Origin: Epiperipatus broadwayi
Taxonomy: Eukaryota; Onychophora; Udeonychophora; Euonychophora; Peripatidae
DNA: 64,000 nucleotides
Reading direction: 5' to 3'
Assembly (NCBI GenBank): GCA_028023455.1
Contig: JAQFVV010012497.1
Location: forward strand, 3,100,001 to 3,164,000
Both the position numbers and the translations under genes were made by a program. Below the pieces are notes generated by a model, which was given only the letters and a program-made list of their open reading frames with translations, was not told where the DNA came from and ran no database searches. Shown here piece after piece: positions 12,285 through 24,038 of this stretch. Position 1 is the stretch's first letter. Each line of letters opens with the position of its first letter.

Positions 12285-13340
12285 TTTTCAGAAACACTGC
12301 AATGAATTTAAATTAGAACTGACAAATTACTTTGAAGATGACTCAGATCTAAATGAAAATCAATAAGAAGATAACTAATATGCTATTAAGAATTGCAAGA
12401 AAAATTATAATTGATATCTTAAAAAAAAAACAAGTAAAGAAATAGCAAAATTGTTGGCAAAATTATATAACTAATGTCTAAATAATAATGATGTACCAGA
12501 TGATTTTAATGCAGTAATAATCTAGGTATTTAAGAAAAGTGACAAAGAAAATATTAGAATTTACAGATCTGTCAGTTGTTCTATTACAACTTGTCTACCG
12601 CAACATTTCGATTTTAAACAACAAAAAGAATAAGCTGATTTTAAAGTGGTTTGGATCACATCCAAGTATCGAGAAAGGTTTTGATAAGACTAATGAATAA
12701 GAGTTATCATTATGATTTGTAGATTATGAAAAGCATTTAATTTTATAAAATTTCAGAAAATGTTGCCAAAGTTACCAGATGAAAGTAAAAAAGTAGTTAC
12801 AGATAAATGTTAAAAGAAATAAAGTAATATTCCATTAATTTTCTCAGGAGAAAAAAAGATTGATAATAATAAATAGAAAGATTTAACAATTACAAATACC
12901 TTGATCATATTATTAATAGAGATGGAAACATAATAGATAAAATTTAAAGTACCTTTACTAGAAAATAGCTTAATATTAGACAACTCAATAAAAAATGAAG
13001 ATATGTATGTTAGGAGTAAAAAAAAGAATCAAAAACGAAATACTTGAGTGAGAGAACACATAGATATCGGTGACATCATTGAAAGAATTAATAAACTGAA
13101 GAGCTGGACACATTGCTAGAAGAGATAATAATAGATAGATAGTTAAAGTTTTAAGTTGAATCCCAAAAGATTATAAAAGAACAAAGAAGAGACTCTGTGT
13201 AAGATGGATGGATGAAATAAAAAAGTGTGCTAGTGTGTTATGAAAAAGAGAAGCTAAAGAATAGAGAAACTTGATCAAACTTGGAGAGACCTTAATCCTA
13301 CAGAGGATTGATAATGGTTGAAAGTGAGGATGAATGAAAT
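12285..13340 (+). mobile_element. RTE/BovB-like LINE remnant
   Basis: Aligns collinearly with 58500-60550 of the larger RTE copy: 'CAGAAACACTGCAATGAATT' near 12290, RT words near 12490-12660 (DVPDDFNAVI-type sequence, 'QPQEQADFKSG'-like), the FADD-distal region, and the 3' end 'CTTGGAGAGACCTTAATCCT' followed by GGATTGATAATGG at 13305. Heavily shrunk by deletions and full of stops. Confidence 0.7.
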
Positions 13341-13344
13341 TCTA

Positions 13345-14025
13345 AATTGTGACATATATCAATAAAAGATTCACAAACAGATTTCATTCTCTTTATTTCA
13401 AAATTGGTGAAAGTTGAAACACACATAGTTGTAAATGTGATATTCTACATAGTTAAAAATCATACATATAATTATATAATATATATTTCAATTGAATAAT
13501 GAGATACTAGAATGCATTCAAATACTCTCAATCATATTATTATAGAATATAACTCGGTAATGTATTAATTACACAAATGGTAATGTTACGTGAATAATTA
13601 ATTCAATTGGTGAGGTTTATAATAATAAAAAATTAATTAAAATTCCTACCTGATTGGAGTCTATTTGGGTAGGTGTTCACATTAATGATAAGATTTGTAA
13701 AAAAAATATTATAATTTTTACTTATCAAGATTATAAATATATGACATTGTTAACTACAAATAGCATCATATTTAATAATTAAGTTTCATCTTTAACATTT
13801 TGAAAGAAAGTAAAATCAGTACTTTATATAAATTAAGATTCAAGCATATTTTGATTTGTGATTTGAAGCATGACACAATTAATAAAGGAGATTCCTATGA
13901 ATTATATATTATCAAAGTTCATAAATCAGAATTTGGATATTATTTATAATGATATATCTTATTTAATTAAATAATGAAGTTATAGAGATTATTTAAACGT
14001 TCATGTTCATAATATATATATATAT
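13345..14025. other. Intron, no gene seen
   Basis: AT-rich and featureless apart from short A/T runs. It ends in an (AT)n tract that abuts the solo LTR. Confidence 0.4.
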
Positions 14026-16180
14026 TGTAACGGGCACATACGTACGTTACATTGTTTTTTATTAGTAAACATTAAAAGAATAAAAGTTCGCAAATAAAAA
14101 CTTCTTTTTTAAGAATTAAAAAATCATCTTAAACTCGTATATATATATAAAATCACACAGATAATAATAAAAAAATTATTATTAAAATAAAACTTTATTA
14201 AAAATAAAAAAAATATTTTAAAAGAAAAAACTTAAAAAGATTTAGAGATAAAAATATATCTTTAATTTTGGAAAACACATTAATTAATCAGAAATGGAAA
14301 TGATTGTTTTAATTAGCTAAATGTAAACTAGCTTTGGGCATTTAAATGTAAAAGCAACGGTCAGATAGGAAAACAATAGAAACTAATAGCCAATAAAAGA
14401 AATCCCTCAAATCGGACCTCAGCGAAAGGACTATCACCATTGGCGTGACGTAATGTTCACTGGATCTGAAAGGCTACTATAAAAAGTAAGAAAAAAAAAT
14501 TATTTTAAAGAGTAGACAGATATGTGTTAGTGCGGAGGTGAAGGAAAAGGGATTGAAAAGACGCACTCTTCAATCCCTTCAGTTCTGCTAAGAAAGAAAG
14601 AGAAATGAACTATCGTTTTCTACATTGAGGACCAGTTAAAGCAAAAACCTCCGGATGGATAAATAAATCGGCCTACAGAATATCAACCCCTTTAGGACGG
14701 CGTGGGAATTCACGTTCATGGCAAGCAATGGATAAAGTTGGACGTTTTAAAAATCGTAAGAACTTTATATTCACTTGAAAAAATAAGAACTCTAAATTTT
14801 AAAACCTTTTAGTAAATAATGCCATAGAATCCTATCTGACCAAACTAAATTCATTATTAATAGTGTTATTTGATGTATTTTTATTTTATTTTAAATCATT
14901 TCCATTTATATTTTTTGTTCTTTAAGTTTTATTATGATTTCTGTTTTCCGATAAATTAAAATATATCAATGTTAAACTTAAGTCGGGCGTGAATGGCTGT
15001 ATAGATTTGTAAAGTTATATTAGGGGAGGGTAATCTTAGGTTATTTGTGTCGTTGTTGAATTGGGTCAATGGATTGGAAATATTGGTGTAGTTAGTAGAT
15101 GTAATGCAAGATTCGCTATGGGCAGAATCGCTAGTATACGTCGCACACTTCCGTTTGCCTATGGAAGGAATTATAAGACGGAGAACGCAGTTCCTTTCTA
15201 TGGAGTTTTTTTTATTGCTCTTCTTGTCAGGTAGATGTAGTATTCCTATCTCACGAGAGGCAATTTCTTCTCTTAACTTTTTGTGCTGCCATATTTCGTA
15301 TTACATTGAATACATCGATATATCAGATGGATTGACGCCAGTTTGACTGCGAACTTTTAGCCTAAGGTTAAATAGGGATAGAATGTTTTATCTTCAAATG
15401 CAAATCTATGTAATCTATTCATACTCGACACTAAATAAAAATGCATTAAATTTAAGTTGTTTATAGACGCTTGCATGGATTCGTTATCGGTTAATTATGT
15501 TTTGGGTTTTCATATTTGATCAAAATATATAGACATTCGATAAATAATGATACCTTACGGTGAGTATCTAAAATGTACTTATTCGGAGGTCTTTTAAGTT
15601 ATTCGTGTCAATGCAAGCATCTTATGGTGAATGCTATTGGGTTACTTATAAATTTCCCTCTGCAATTGACAGTATCAATGATTTTGTATTTTGATCGTTT
15701 ATGTTTATTTTGAAATGTTTTTCACTGTGGAATCTATGTAACCGATCTATACTCAACATTTTTAGACAAATCTGTGCGAACTAATAATAGTATAAAATTT
15801 AAAATATAAATTAAAAATCTAAAATAAAAGTAAAAATAATGTTAAATGTTAAAGTAAACATATTAAAATAATAATGTTAAATCTTATATATATATGTGCG
15901 TAAATATATTTTTGTATGTTAATTACTGGCAGTGGCTTATTTTATTCTTTTTTAAATATTCTTAGATAAGAATTTATGGTAAAATATAAATCTCTGCTGT
16001 TCCATTGAGCTAGTGACAATGGGCTAATGACCGGAATCAAAATATATTAAATCAAAAAAAAAAAAAAATTTTTTTTTTGACTTAAGTATCTGCCTACTTT
16101 ATAAATTTTTCTAGGTTCAAATGCCTAGATGGCGCTCTGTAGTGCAGATTATGTTAAGTGTCATTCTCCGGATCGTTACA
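14026..16180 (+). mobile_element. Solo LTR (2155 bp)
   Basis: Starts TGTAACGGGC and ends GGATCGTTACA, the TG...CA ends of an LTR with a short terminal inverted repeat (TGTAAC/GTTACA). It sits in an AT tract, so the flanking 'ATAT' on both sides fits a 4-bp target duplication but cannot prove one. A TATA-like word (CTATAAAAAG) lies at about 14476, roughly 450 bases in, with a GC-richer R/U5-like stretch after it (14520-14760). No internal gag-pol is present, so recombination between two LTRs probably removed the body. The length would be large for a single LTR, so a different terminal-repeat element cannot be excluded. Confidence 0.6.
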
Positions 16181-16198
16181 ATATATATATAATTATAG

Positions 16199-16376
16199 GA
16201 GATTTGAACTCAAACTTTCAATCTCCCTTCAGCTATCCAATCTATCTCATACAACCAATATGCATGAAATACATATAGTGGAGATGATTTATCTTTTTCA
16301 CATGTGTATGATTATGTGTATCAGTTGTATGAGATAGATTGGATAGCTGAAGGGAAGTATGGGTTCAAGTCCCCTA
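16199..16376. repeat. Foldback family 2, copy 2 (short)
   Basis: Arms pair almost perfectly (GATAGATTGGATAGCTGAAGG against CCTTCAGCTATCCAATCTATC). The right end has a textbook B box, GGGTTCAAGTCCCC, at 16361-16374. The left end carries its inverse (GGAGATTTGAACTCAA). The large internal part of the 44.3-kb copy is missing. Confidence 0.7.
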
Positions 16377-16399
16377 AAATTACATCTAAATTCCAAGGA

Positions 16400-16805
16400 T
16401 ATTAAGCATTATCATCGTCAAACATTATCAATCCACTGCAGGATGAAGGTCTTCAAGTTCAATCCATCTCTGATCTTTAGATTCTCTTCTCCACATCATC
16501 ACCCCTGCACACTCTTATTCATCCATCTATCTCATATGTAGTCTCTTTCTGGGTCTTTTACAATATCTTGGAATCCAGTTTAAGATTTCAATTGTCCATG
16601 CATTTTCATCTCTTCTAGCAATATGTCCAGCCCAACTCCATTTCAGTCTTTTAATTTTTGCAATGAGGTCAGTAACACCTACTTGCTCTCTTACCCATAT
16701 ATTACGTTTTCAATACAGAGACTTCTGACCACTCAAAGAAATATGGAGAGATGCATGTTAGGAGTAACAAGTAAAAAGAACAGATTGAAAACACAATATA
16801 TTAAG
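16400..16805 (-). mobile_element. RTE/BovB-like LINE 3' end with inverted 5' part
   Basis: 16400-16715 is the 3' end of the RTE element on the minus strand: 'CAATCCACTGCAGGATGAAG' is the inverse of the 3' terminus, followed by the inverse of the KLKWSWAGHIARR-type coding segment. 16716-16805 is the immediately preceding segment of the same element but in plus orientation ('ATGGAGAGATGCATGTTAGG' equals 60150-60169). The two parts abut with the order inverted, the signature of twin-primed LINE insertion. Confidence 0.7.
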
Positions 16806-17248
16806 TATACCTGTATTTAAATATGTATATATTTGTATATTGAGGAAACAATAAGAAAAGAATTTCAATCAGCTTGATAATCAAACCAACAGTGCTTTAA
16901 ACAAATCTAAAATAGTTATATAATATAATCGTTATATATTTAACTTACATTAAATTGAGATTATGTTTAATTAATGTTATATTGTTAAAAATCTTACATT
17001 GAAATTTTTCATTCCTTTTAATTAAACATATTTCTCTCAAAGAACAAACACTTTATATATCTCAACATTTACAACATTTAACAATATGTTATTTGATGCA
17101 TTATTTTCAGTAAATGCCATTGAAATAAAAGCTTTCATTTCCTAAATGTTTTTATTTCAATGACACCACTATATCATAAACAATTCTTATATAAATTCCC
17201 TCAAGTTTTATTATTTACTTTAAAAAAAAAAAAAAATCGGAAACATAC
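16806..17248. other. Intron with a small hairpin
   Basis: AT-rich. A hairpin formed by CATTGAAATAAAA (17118) and TTTTTATTTCAATG (17149) is the only structured element. A poly-A run at 17222 lies just downstream of the exon donor. Confidence 0.4.
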
Positions 17249-17343
17249 TTGATAACACCTTCAGAATCTGCACTAGCTACAAAAGAACCAGAACTGCTGA
17301 ATTTGACATGGGTTACAGGTGCACAGTGCTCAGAATAAGTTTC
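17249..17343 (-). CDS. WDR91: WDR91-like gene, first WD40 exon (95 nt)
   Basis: Minus-strand exon: acceptor ...ATTTAAAG|GAAAC at 17343, donor ATCAA|GTATGTTT at 17249. It starts in phase 0 and ends in phase 2, reading 'ETYSEHCAPVTHVKFSSSG' then 'SFVASADSEGVIK' with the next exon. This is a classic WD40 blade: His ('SEHCAPV') near the start, hydrophobic-x-hydrophobic-Phe (VTHVKF), SSSG turn, VASAD, and IKIW at the end. In vertebrate WDR91 the corresponding segment, recalled from memory, is 'EEYGEHHSSI' ... 'DVDGVIKVW'. It follows directly the 'PFILLSQ' exon at 24004-24038. Confidence 0.87.
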
Positions 17344-17785
17344 CTTTAAATAATTAAAGTACATATATGTATATAATATCAAATATAATATTATATATAA
17401 TAAAATAAAATTGGAATTATTTTTTTAAAACTTATTATATTACCATAAATTATATAAATAAATATTCAACAAAAGCCATATTCATTACATATTACTGTGA
17501 AAGGTGAATATGATATAAAGTGATTATAGTTTAATATTTATTTATATAATTAATATTAATATAATGTTTATGCTAACTAGGTAGAAAAGACATTTCAAGA
17601 TGGATATAACTAATGTTTATATTTTAATTAGTGTAGTTACAGCAAATGTGTTATTGGTGATGGATGACACATCAGCAGCTTTAATATTTATTGATATAAT
17701 TATTAATGATAAAGTAAATTTAATAAATTTAAATATCAGTTTCATATTATATATGTATATATAAATAAACTCTATTATATTATAA
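17344..17785. other. Intron, no gene seen
   Basis: AT-rich, with TA-rich microsatellite tracts at 17365-17400 and 17745-17765. It borders the LTR element. Confidence 0.4.
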
Positions 17786-19159
17786 CGTTTTTCGTTTTGC
17801 TAGGCCTCTACACGCTAATATAAACTCCGCGTGAGTTGATCAAGCTATGTCAAAAAAGAAGAAAGTTATATTTCTATTCTAAAAACATAGCTATATTTCC
17901 TGATCAACTCGGCCTATTAATTGTTGGGAATTGTGCTATTGACGAAATCAGCTTTTAATTTATTTAATCTGGGCGCCAGAATTCCTAAGAATTCGCTGAA
18001 ATCGTCATATAACATCTCACAAATAAAAAAAATACTTTTAAACTAATCGGTATTACATCATACCGTAACGAGAATTAATTTTTTTAAGATTATTATTCCT
18101 GGGCTTATTCAAACATATTGGCAAAGGTAAATTACATTTTTAAATCTTATTAAACTACTAATAGATTTAATAATAAAAAATAATAACTATTATTAATAAC
18201 GCACAAATGAAAATTGGTATTAGAAATATTTTTATTCTAATAGATAAAAAAAAAAAAATGAAATAAATTACTTATCGAGTAAATTAGAGAGAACACAATT
18301 CAGATGTGAATCAATTAATAAAAAACAATTTTACAATTACTGTTCATATCTAAATTTCTTCTAGAAATTTCCTTAAAAAAAATGGATGTCTCTTGTACAA
18401 GAAAATTAATGTCTCTATCGGGATTGTTTAAACATACTTTTAGAAATTGTTTGAAAATGTTTAATTTTGGTCACAATCAGGAGTAATGAAGTATAACTTA
18501 CCGGTAAGTTTTGTACATTCAGTAGTAGATAACTATGCATAGTTTTTTGGGTAGAATGAGCTCGGCCTTTTGGTTATTATTTGATCCTGTGGTCCATTCT
18601 CCTAGTCGGTCACGAAAGCTTTTCTGGTATACATCTTCAGGCACGATGTCTTCAGAAGCTCCGGTTCACTCCGACATGCCGAATTACTTCAGCGTAGAGC
18701 GATCTTGGATATATTATTGCTATCCAAGACCAACTAGAGAAACCAACGAACAAGATGTCCTTCAAACTGATCTCTGCCTTTTATACTCTCTAGAGGCCCA
18801 GTTTTCCGACTTCTGCGCATATCTTTTGTTTGTCCAAATATCCGTTGATAATCTTATATATTCTTTATAAAATTTATGTTACAAAGTCTCTATTTTTTTC
18901 AGCATAATTCTGCCATCTTTAATTAGTTGAAATATTTTTACTTTCTCTTATCTAGATTGGTAATTTGTATCTTTTGTTCTTTCCAATTCTAACTTTTATT
19001 TCTCATTACATAAAAAAAAAACCGAAAGAATAATTTAACTTTCATTGTACGTTATTTTTTTTTAAAAAAAATTAGTCAAAAAAAAATCTAAATTTACTTT
19101 TATTTTTTAGCTTCTACCAAATGCCAATATATTTGCAACGTATATAAATAAACGTTACA
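17786..19159 (-). repeat. LTR copy 1
   Basis: About 98-99% identical to the other LTR by eye. Differences are isolated substitutions and an A/TA run near 18249. A TATAAAAGG box is read on the minus strand at 18785-18777, roughly 375 bases into the LTR, a plausible U3 promoter. An inverted pair (GAGTTGATCAAGCTATGT at 17832 and ACATAGCT...TGATCAACTC ending 17911) forms a hairpin near its 3' end. A 111-codon frame on the plus strand (18535-18870, duplicated at 20661-20996) runs against the element and shows no motif, so I treat it as fortuitous. Confidence 0.8.
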
Positions 19160-19911
19160 ATACCACCAGTGCCAGGAGATGAGAATAAAATAGGGGTTTA
19201 CACTAATTTTATTCTTAAGTTTTTTAAATTCATATTCGTGTTGTTGTTTTTTTTTTGTAGTAGCGTGCTGATATATTCCGTAGACTCATTCAACAAGCGA
19301 CGTTCGGCTTTAACGCCCACTTTTAGGTCTAACACGGCGGGAATGGAAAATATTTCAACATTCATCTGTGTCCTTTCCGCTTAAGTGTAATAGTAACGAT
19401 AAGAAGCCCAAGTTATAAGCACTAACGAGCGTTGCTCATCGTTTTGAGTCTTACAGGCTCGCGGCAACTTGGTCCGCCTTCCCCTTTATTGGGATCCCTG
19501 CTAGAAATAGTCTGATGGGCATATAAAGGTGGTCTTATGTTAATATACTGTGTACTAGGACTCGGGGCTATGTTTTTCCCCTCTTCAGTAACCGCCTACC
19601 CGGTCAAATACTTGTGACTTATGTCTACATCAGCCACGATCATGTTTTATTTTAGACATATCAAAAAAAATATACATACATTTTTTCTTTCTGGAAGTCA
19701 TATTAAAAAAATATTATTTTTTTTATATTTTAATAATCAGGGTTTAATTAGTTCGTTAGTTTATATAATTTTTTTTTTTTTTTTTTTAAAAATTACTATT
19801 TATTTTCCGGCTGTGAGTTTCTTTGGGTCATCGTTGTAACGTTCTTTATCATTACAACTTATCTCAGGTTGTAGTTGTTAAATCGAAGCCCGAGTTGGGC
19901 CGCCATTATAA
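19160..19911 (-). other. Internal region of LTR element
   Basis: 752 bp, GC-richer than the flanks between 19260 and 19620, with no coding sequence I recognise on either strand. The frames at 19169 and 19621 are short and contain poly-T-derived Phe runs. Confidence 0.55.
19888..19905 (-). promoter_or_regulatory. Primer-binding-site-like sequence
   Basis: On the minus strand, TGGCGGCCCAACTCGGGC, six bases after the LTR at 19912. It begins with TGG, complementary to the CCA end of a tRNA, and resembles PBS sequences of LTR elements primed by tRNAs. The matching tRNA is not determined. Confidence 0.5.
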
Positions 19912-21286
19912 TGTTTTTCGTTTTGCTAGGCCTCTACACGCTAATATAAACTCCGCGTGAGTTGATCAAGCTATGTCAAAAAAGAAGAAAGTTATATTTC
20001 TATTCTAAAAACATAGCTATATTTCCTGATCAACTCGGCCTATTAATTGTTGGGAATTGTGCTATTGACGAAATCAGCTTTTAATTTATTTAATCTGGGC
20101 GCCAGAATTCCTAAGAATTCACTGAAATCGTCATATAACATCTCACAAATAAAAAAAATACTTTTAAACTAATCGGTATTACATCATACCGTAACGAGAA
20201 TTAATTTTTTTAAGATTATTATTCCTGGGCTTATTCAAACATATTGGCAAAGGTAAATTACATTTTTAAATCTTATTAAACTACTAATAGATTTAATAAT
20301 AAAAAATAATAACTATTATTAATAACGCACAAATGAAAATTGGTATTAGAAATATTTTTATTCTAATAGATAAAAAAATATATATGAAATAAATTACTTA
20401 TCGAGTAAATTAGAGAGAACACAATTCAGACGTGAATCAATTAATAAAAAACAATTTTACAATTACTGTTCATATCTAAATTTCTTCTAGAAATTTCCTT
20501 AAAAAAAATGGATGTCTCTTGTACAAGAAAATTAATGTCTCTATCGGGATTGTTTAAACATACTTTTAGAAATTGTTTGAAAACGTTTAATTTTGGTCAC
20601 AATCAGGAGTAATGAAGTATAACTTACCGGTAAGTTTTGTACATTCAGTAGTAGATAACTATGCATAGTTTTTTGGGTAGAATGAGCTCGGCCTTTTGGT
20701 TATTATTTGATCCTGTGGTCCATTCTCCTAGTCGGTCACGAAAGCTTTTCTGGTATACATCTTCAGGCACGATGTCTTCAGAAGCTCCGGTTCACTCCGA
20801 CATGCCGAATTACTTCAGCGTAGAGCGATCTTGGATATATTATTGCTATCCAAGACCAACTAGAGAAACCAACGAACAAGATGTCCTTCAAACTGATCTC
20901 TGCCTTTTATACTCTCTAGAGGCCCAGTTTTCCGACTTCTGCGCATATCTTTTGTTTGTCCAAATATCCGTTGATAATCTTATATATTCTTTATAAAATT
21001 TATGTTACAAAGTCTCTATTTTTTTCAGCATAATTCTGCCATCTTTAATTAGTTGAAATATTTTTACTTTCTCTTATCTAGATTGGTAATTTGTGTCTTT
21101 TGTTCTCTCCAATTCTAACTTTTATTTCTCATTACATAAAAAAAAAACCGAAAGAATAATTTAACTTTCATTGTACGTTATTTTTTTTAAAAAAAAAATT
21201 AGTCAAAAAAAAATCTAAATTTACTTTTATTTTTTAGCTTCTACCAAATGCCAATATATTTGCAATGTATATAAATAAACGTTACA
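19912..21286 (-). repeat. LTR copy 2
   Basis: Second copy. It begins with an intact TGT in plus orientation (TGTTTTTCG) and ends CGTTACA. The near identity to copy 1 suggests a relatively recent insertion. Confidence 0.8.
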
Positions 21287-22400
21287 ATATGTATCGTAAT
21301 GGTACAGATTGAGGGGAAGAGGTTGGATAAACAACATCAATCCCGTTGAATATTTACAATGATGATCAAAAACAACACTGAATAAATATAACTAAAAATA
21401 TATAAAAAGAATGAGCATGAAAATCAATATTGGAACAACTATAAATAGTTATACTAATAACAAGTTGTAAACTATATCATCGAGCATTACACATAAACAA
21501 TCAACAGTCCATCACTTGTGATTGGATCTAAAAGAAGTACATTATAAACAGTGCCAAATTTATGACATGAGATACAATAATGATTTGGATGCACATACAT
21601 AAGTCTAAAACATCTATCATAATATAAAAAAGGGTAGTAGTTGGTTAGGTGTATTGTGACCATCAGGTGATGCTGCAGTACCATCAAGAACCCCCAAGAA
21701 GCCTGCATACCATAAGTGTACAGGCCAACTATAAAATAATAAATTTTCTCTAATAAAAAAATAAAATATAGTGAATGGACTTTAAAAGTGATACCTTTGG
21801 CCATCCAGAGAACTCTGGATGTCCAATCACAAACACCCACATATAAAGAACAACAATTGCTGCTCACTAGAGCTAGCTTAAATCATAAGACCCCAGAAAT
21901 TATGACTATGAACAATAGAAAGTATAAATTTATAAGGTTACTCTATTATAATTAAAATAGTCTTATTGGAATAATTTACAAATCCCTAAAACATTGCTAT
22001 ATTAAAATTACGTCACACAGACTACCAATTCATAGAAAAGATAGCTGGAGGAATAAAGACCTTAACACTGGAACATTTTAAAACAATTATTTAATAAATT
22101 AAGAAAAAAAATTTTTTTAGAAAAAGATAATTCCAAATTAAATACATTTTATCAAAAAATACAATTTCCTATAGCAAATCTGATTAACCAGTTGACTTTT
22201 ATTCATTAAGTCAATTAACTTTTACTCTTATTATTTCTTTTCACAATCAGATTTAAAGAAATTATTAATTAGTTAAAAGCTTTTTTATATAATTTTGGAG
22301 AAGAAAATATTAAATTAATAAAATTATTCATTATTACCAATTATTATTTCTATAATTTTTTTTATCTACAAATGAAGTTATAATGTGACATTAAAATACC
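21287..22400. other. Intron; one unexplained open frame
   Basis: The minus-strand frame 21867-21487 (126 codons) has no recognisable domain. An acceptor-like TATGCAG|GC at about 21703 precedes a short GC-richer stretch in another frame ('GVLDGTAASPDGHN'). Without a donor or homology I do not call it an exon. Confidence 0.3.
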
Positions 22401-22990
22401 TTTTTATCATGGTTTTGCTTTTCTTTTGAATCCTTCTTTGATAGTTGCAATTTTCAGTTTTATTTCCTGGTAGCTTTCATTGCTGAGGTTAATAATCCTT
22501 TTTAGACTTATAGAAGTCCTCCTCCCATTAACACATATTTCTAGAGTAATGCAGTTAAATTTTCTCCATTTTTGCAATAGAATATTTTCAAACTTCTACA
22601 TAGAATAAATTTATCCATTTTTAATGTAATAATTTTCCAGATCGGGCTAAAAAACACAGAGACAGTCATGCTCTTGAATGAAAACAAGACTTGAGGCAAT
22701 AGGGGTAATCTTTGCATTTTTCTAGTGAGCAAATTACAGTAAGATTAAGATGATGCATAGCTTCTATCTAAAACTTAGTACATGGTTTTCTTCAAATCCA
22801 TTTTAGAAAACATTTTTTTTACTTATAGTGTATTCTTTACAAATGAGCTTCTGCCTTCCTCAACAAGTGAATCAGGCAAGACTCCTGTTACTGTTTCCTT
22901 CAACAGTTGAGTAAAAATGACTATTCTTCATCAGACACTAAGGTCTACTGTTTTATCATATTCCCTATATTATTTTATGAAACAATCCTG
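22400..22990. other. Possible old retroelement or pseudogene scrap
   Basis: Base composition is slightly higher and the minus strand has short coding-like runs ('NESYQEIKLKIATIKEGF' near 22470) broken by stops. I do not recognise the family. Confidence 0.25.
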
Positions 22991-22999
22991 TATCCATCC

Positions 23000-24003
23000 A
23001 AACACTGACAAATTAAGTTTATTTTTACAAATTATTTAGTTATTTGCCTCCTTTTTTAAATTAAGAAGATCTGTCAAAAATAAAATCTTTTAATTACACT
23101 GATTTGATACACACTGATTATTGTTTTGAATAGAAATAAAGAGAAAGAAAAGAAAATAACAATTCTAATTAGAATTTAACAAAAATGTTAAAATCTTTTT
23201 TTCTTTTATTTTAAAACTTTATTTATTTATATCTTTTATTATTATCTTTTATTATCTTTTAAAAGTTAAAATTAAATATTTACTTATTTACCTTAGTTTT
23301 TTTTAATTAAAATTGGTGAACAATTAAAATTACTGAAGATAGAGAATAAAAAAAAATATTATTTGATTTTATACTTCTTTCTTTCCTTTCCAACTATTTG
23401 TAACATGATTGTTAAATGTAGGCAAGAGCTTTATGGGGAACTCCATACCAGCTGCACCAGAACTAGGCAGAGAAATTGCAGCAATCTACCCCCCCTCATA
23501 GAGTAATGTAATTCAACAATTTAAAACTTTACAAAAAGGTCTTTCTGAAATGTACAGTCTAAACTCTACAAAAAGTTACTAAAGTAGTAACCAACTAACC
23601 CCTTCTTCTTTTGCCTCTATATATATATATATCTTGCCTCAAACAAAGGCCAGCCATTTTCCAATTTAAATCAATTAATCAAACCCAAAGTAAAATTCTT
23701 TTCTTATCTAAAAGAATCCCACCGCAATTTAACTTTGAAATTTTGCGAATTGCATTCTTTAGTTGAATTCTGAATTACTTTAATCCAATCCCACATATTG
23801 TGACACCTTTTCTTTAAACAATTATAAAATTAGAATTTAGAAGTATACATACAAAAAAAAAATCTTTTTAATATTTTAACTTAATATCAAAATATATACA
23901 TGAAGTCCATATATATATACGTATATATATATATGACTGCTTCAGTACATATATAAAAATAAAAAGAATAAATTTCTATTCTAATACCAATAGTATATTT
24001 TAC
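23000..24003. other. Intron, no gene seen
   Basis: AT-rich with a TA microsatellite at about 23618-23632 and 23900-23935. Nothing else stands out. Confidence 0.4.
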
Positions 24004-24038
24004 CTGGCTTAGTAAAATAAAAGGTGATGTTTGAGAAC
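24004..24038 (-). CDS. WDR91: WDR91-like gene, 35-nt micro-exon
   Basis: Minus-strand micro-exon with a strong acceptor (TTTCATTTGCAG|GTTCTC, after 24039) and donor (AGCCAG|GTAAAATA, at 24003). Incoming phase 1, outgoing phase 0. It encodes '(G)SQTSPFILLSQ' and joins straight to 'ETYSEH' in the next exon. Recalled vertebrate WDR91 has 'PFIVLGQ' immediately before 'EEYGEHH', so sequence, order and phase all agree. This segment links the disordered middle region to the first WD40 blade. Confidence 0.85.

Larger units (their letters stand above)
17786..21286 (-). mobile_element. LTR retroelement with non-coding interior
   Basis: Two direct repeats of 1374 and 1375 bp (17786-19159 and 19912-21286) flank 752 bp. 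The repeat ends are TGT...ACA (TGTAACGTT on the minus strand, ...CGAAAAACA at the other end; CG instead of TG in copy 1). A primer-binding-site-like TGGCGGCCCAACTCGGGC lies 6 bases inside one LTR on the minus strand, which sets the orientation. The interior has no gag, protease, RT or integrase frame. It is either a non-autonomous LTR element (LARD/TRIM-like) or an internally deleted copy. I did not find matching target duplications. Confidence 0.75.

Noticed and set aside
18761-18785. TCAGTT initiator paired with the LTR TATA box
   Set aside because: The spacing from TATA to the initiator is about 17 bases, too short for a normal core promoter; only the TATA box is kept as a candidate.
18535-18870. 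A 111-codon frame repeated exactly at 20661-20996
   Set aside because: It lies inside the LTRs, is duplicated only because the LTRs are, runs opposite to the element, and has no known domain.
21487-21867. 126-codon minus-strand frame
   Set aside because: No motif, unusual Tyr/Phe/His-rich composition typical of AT-rich non-coding DNA, and no splice pair.
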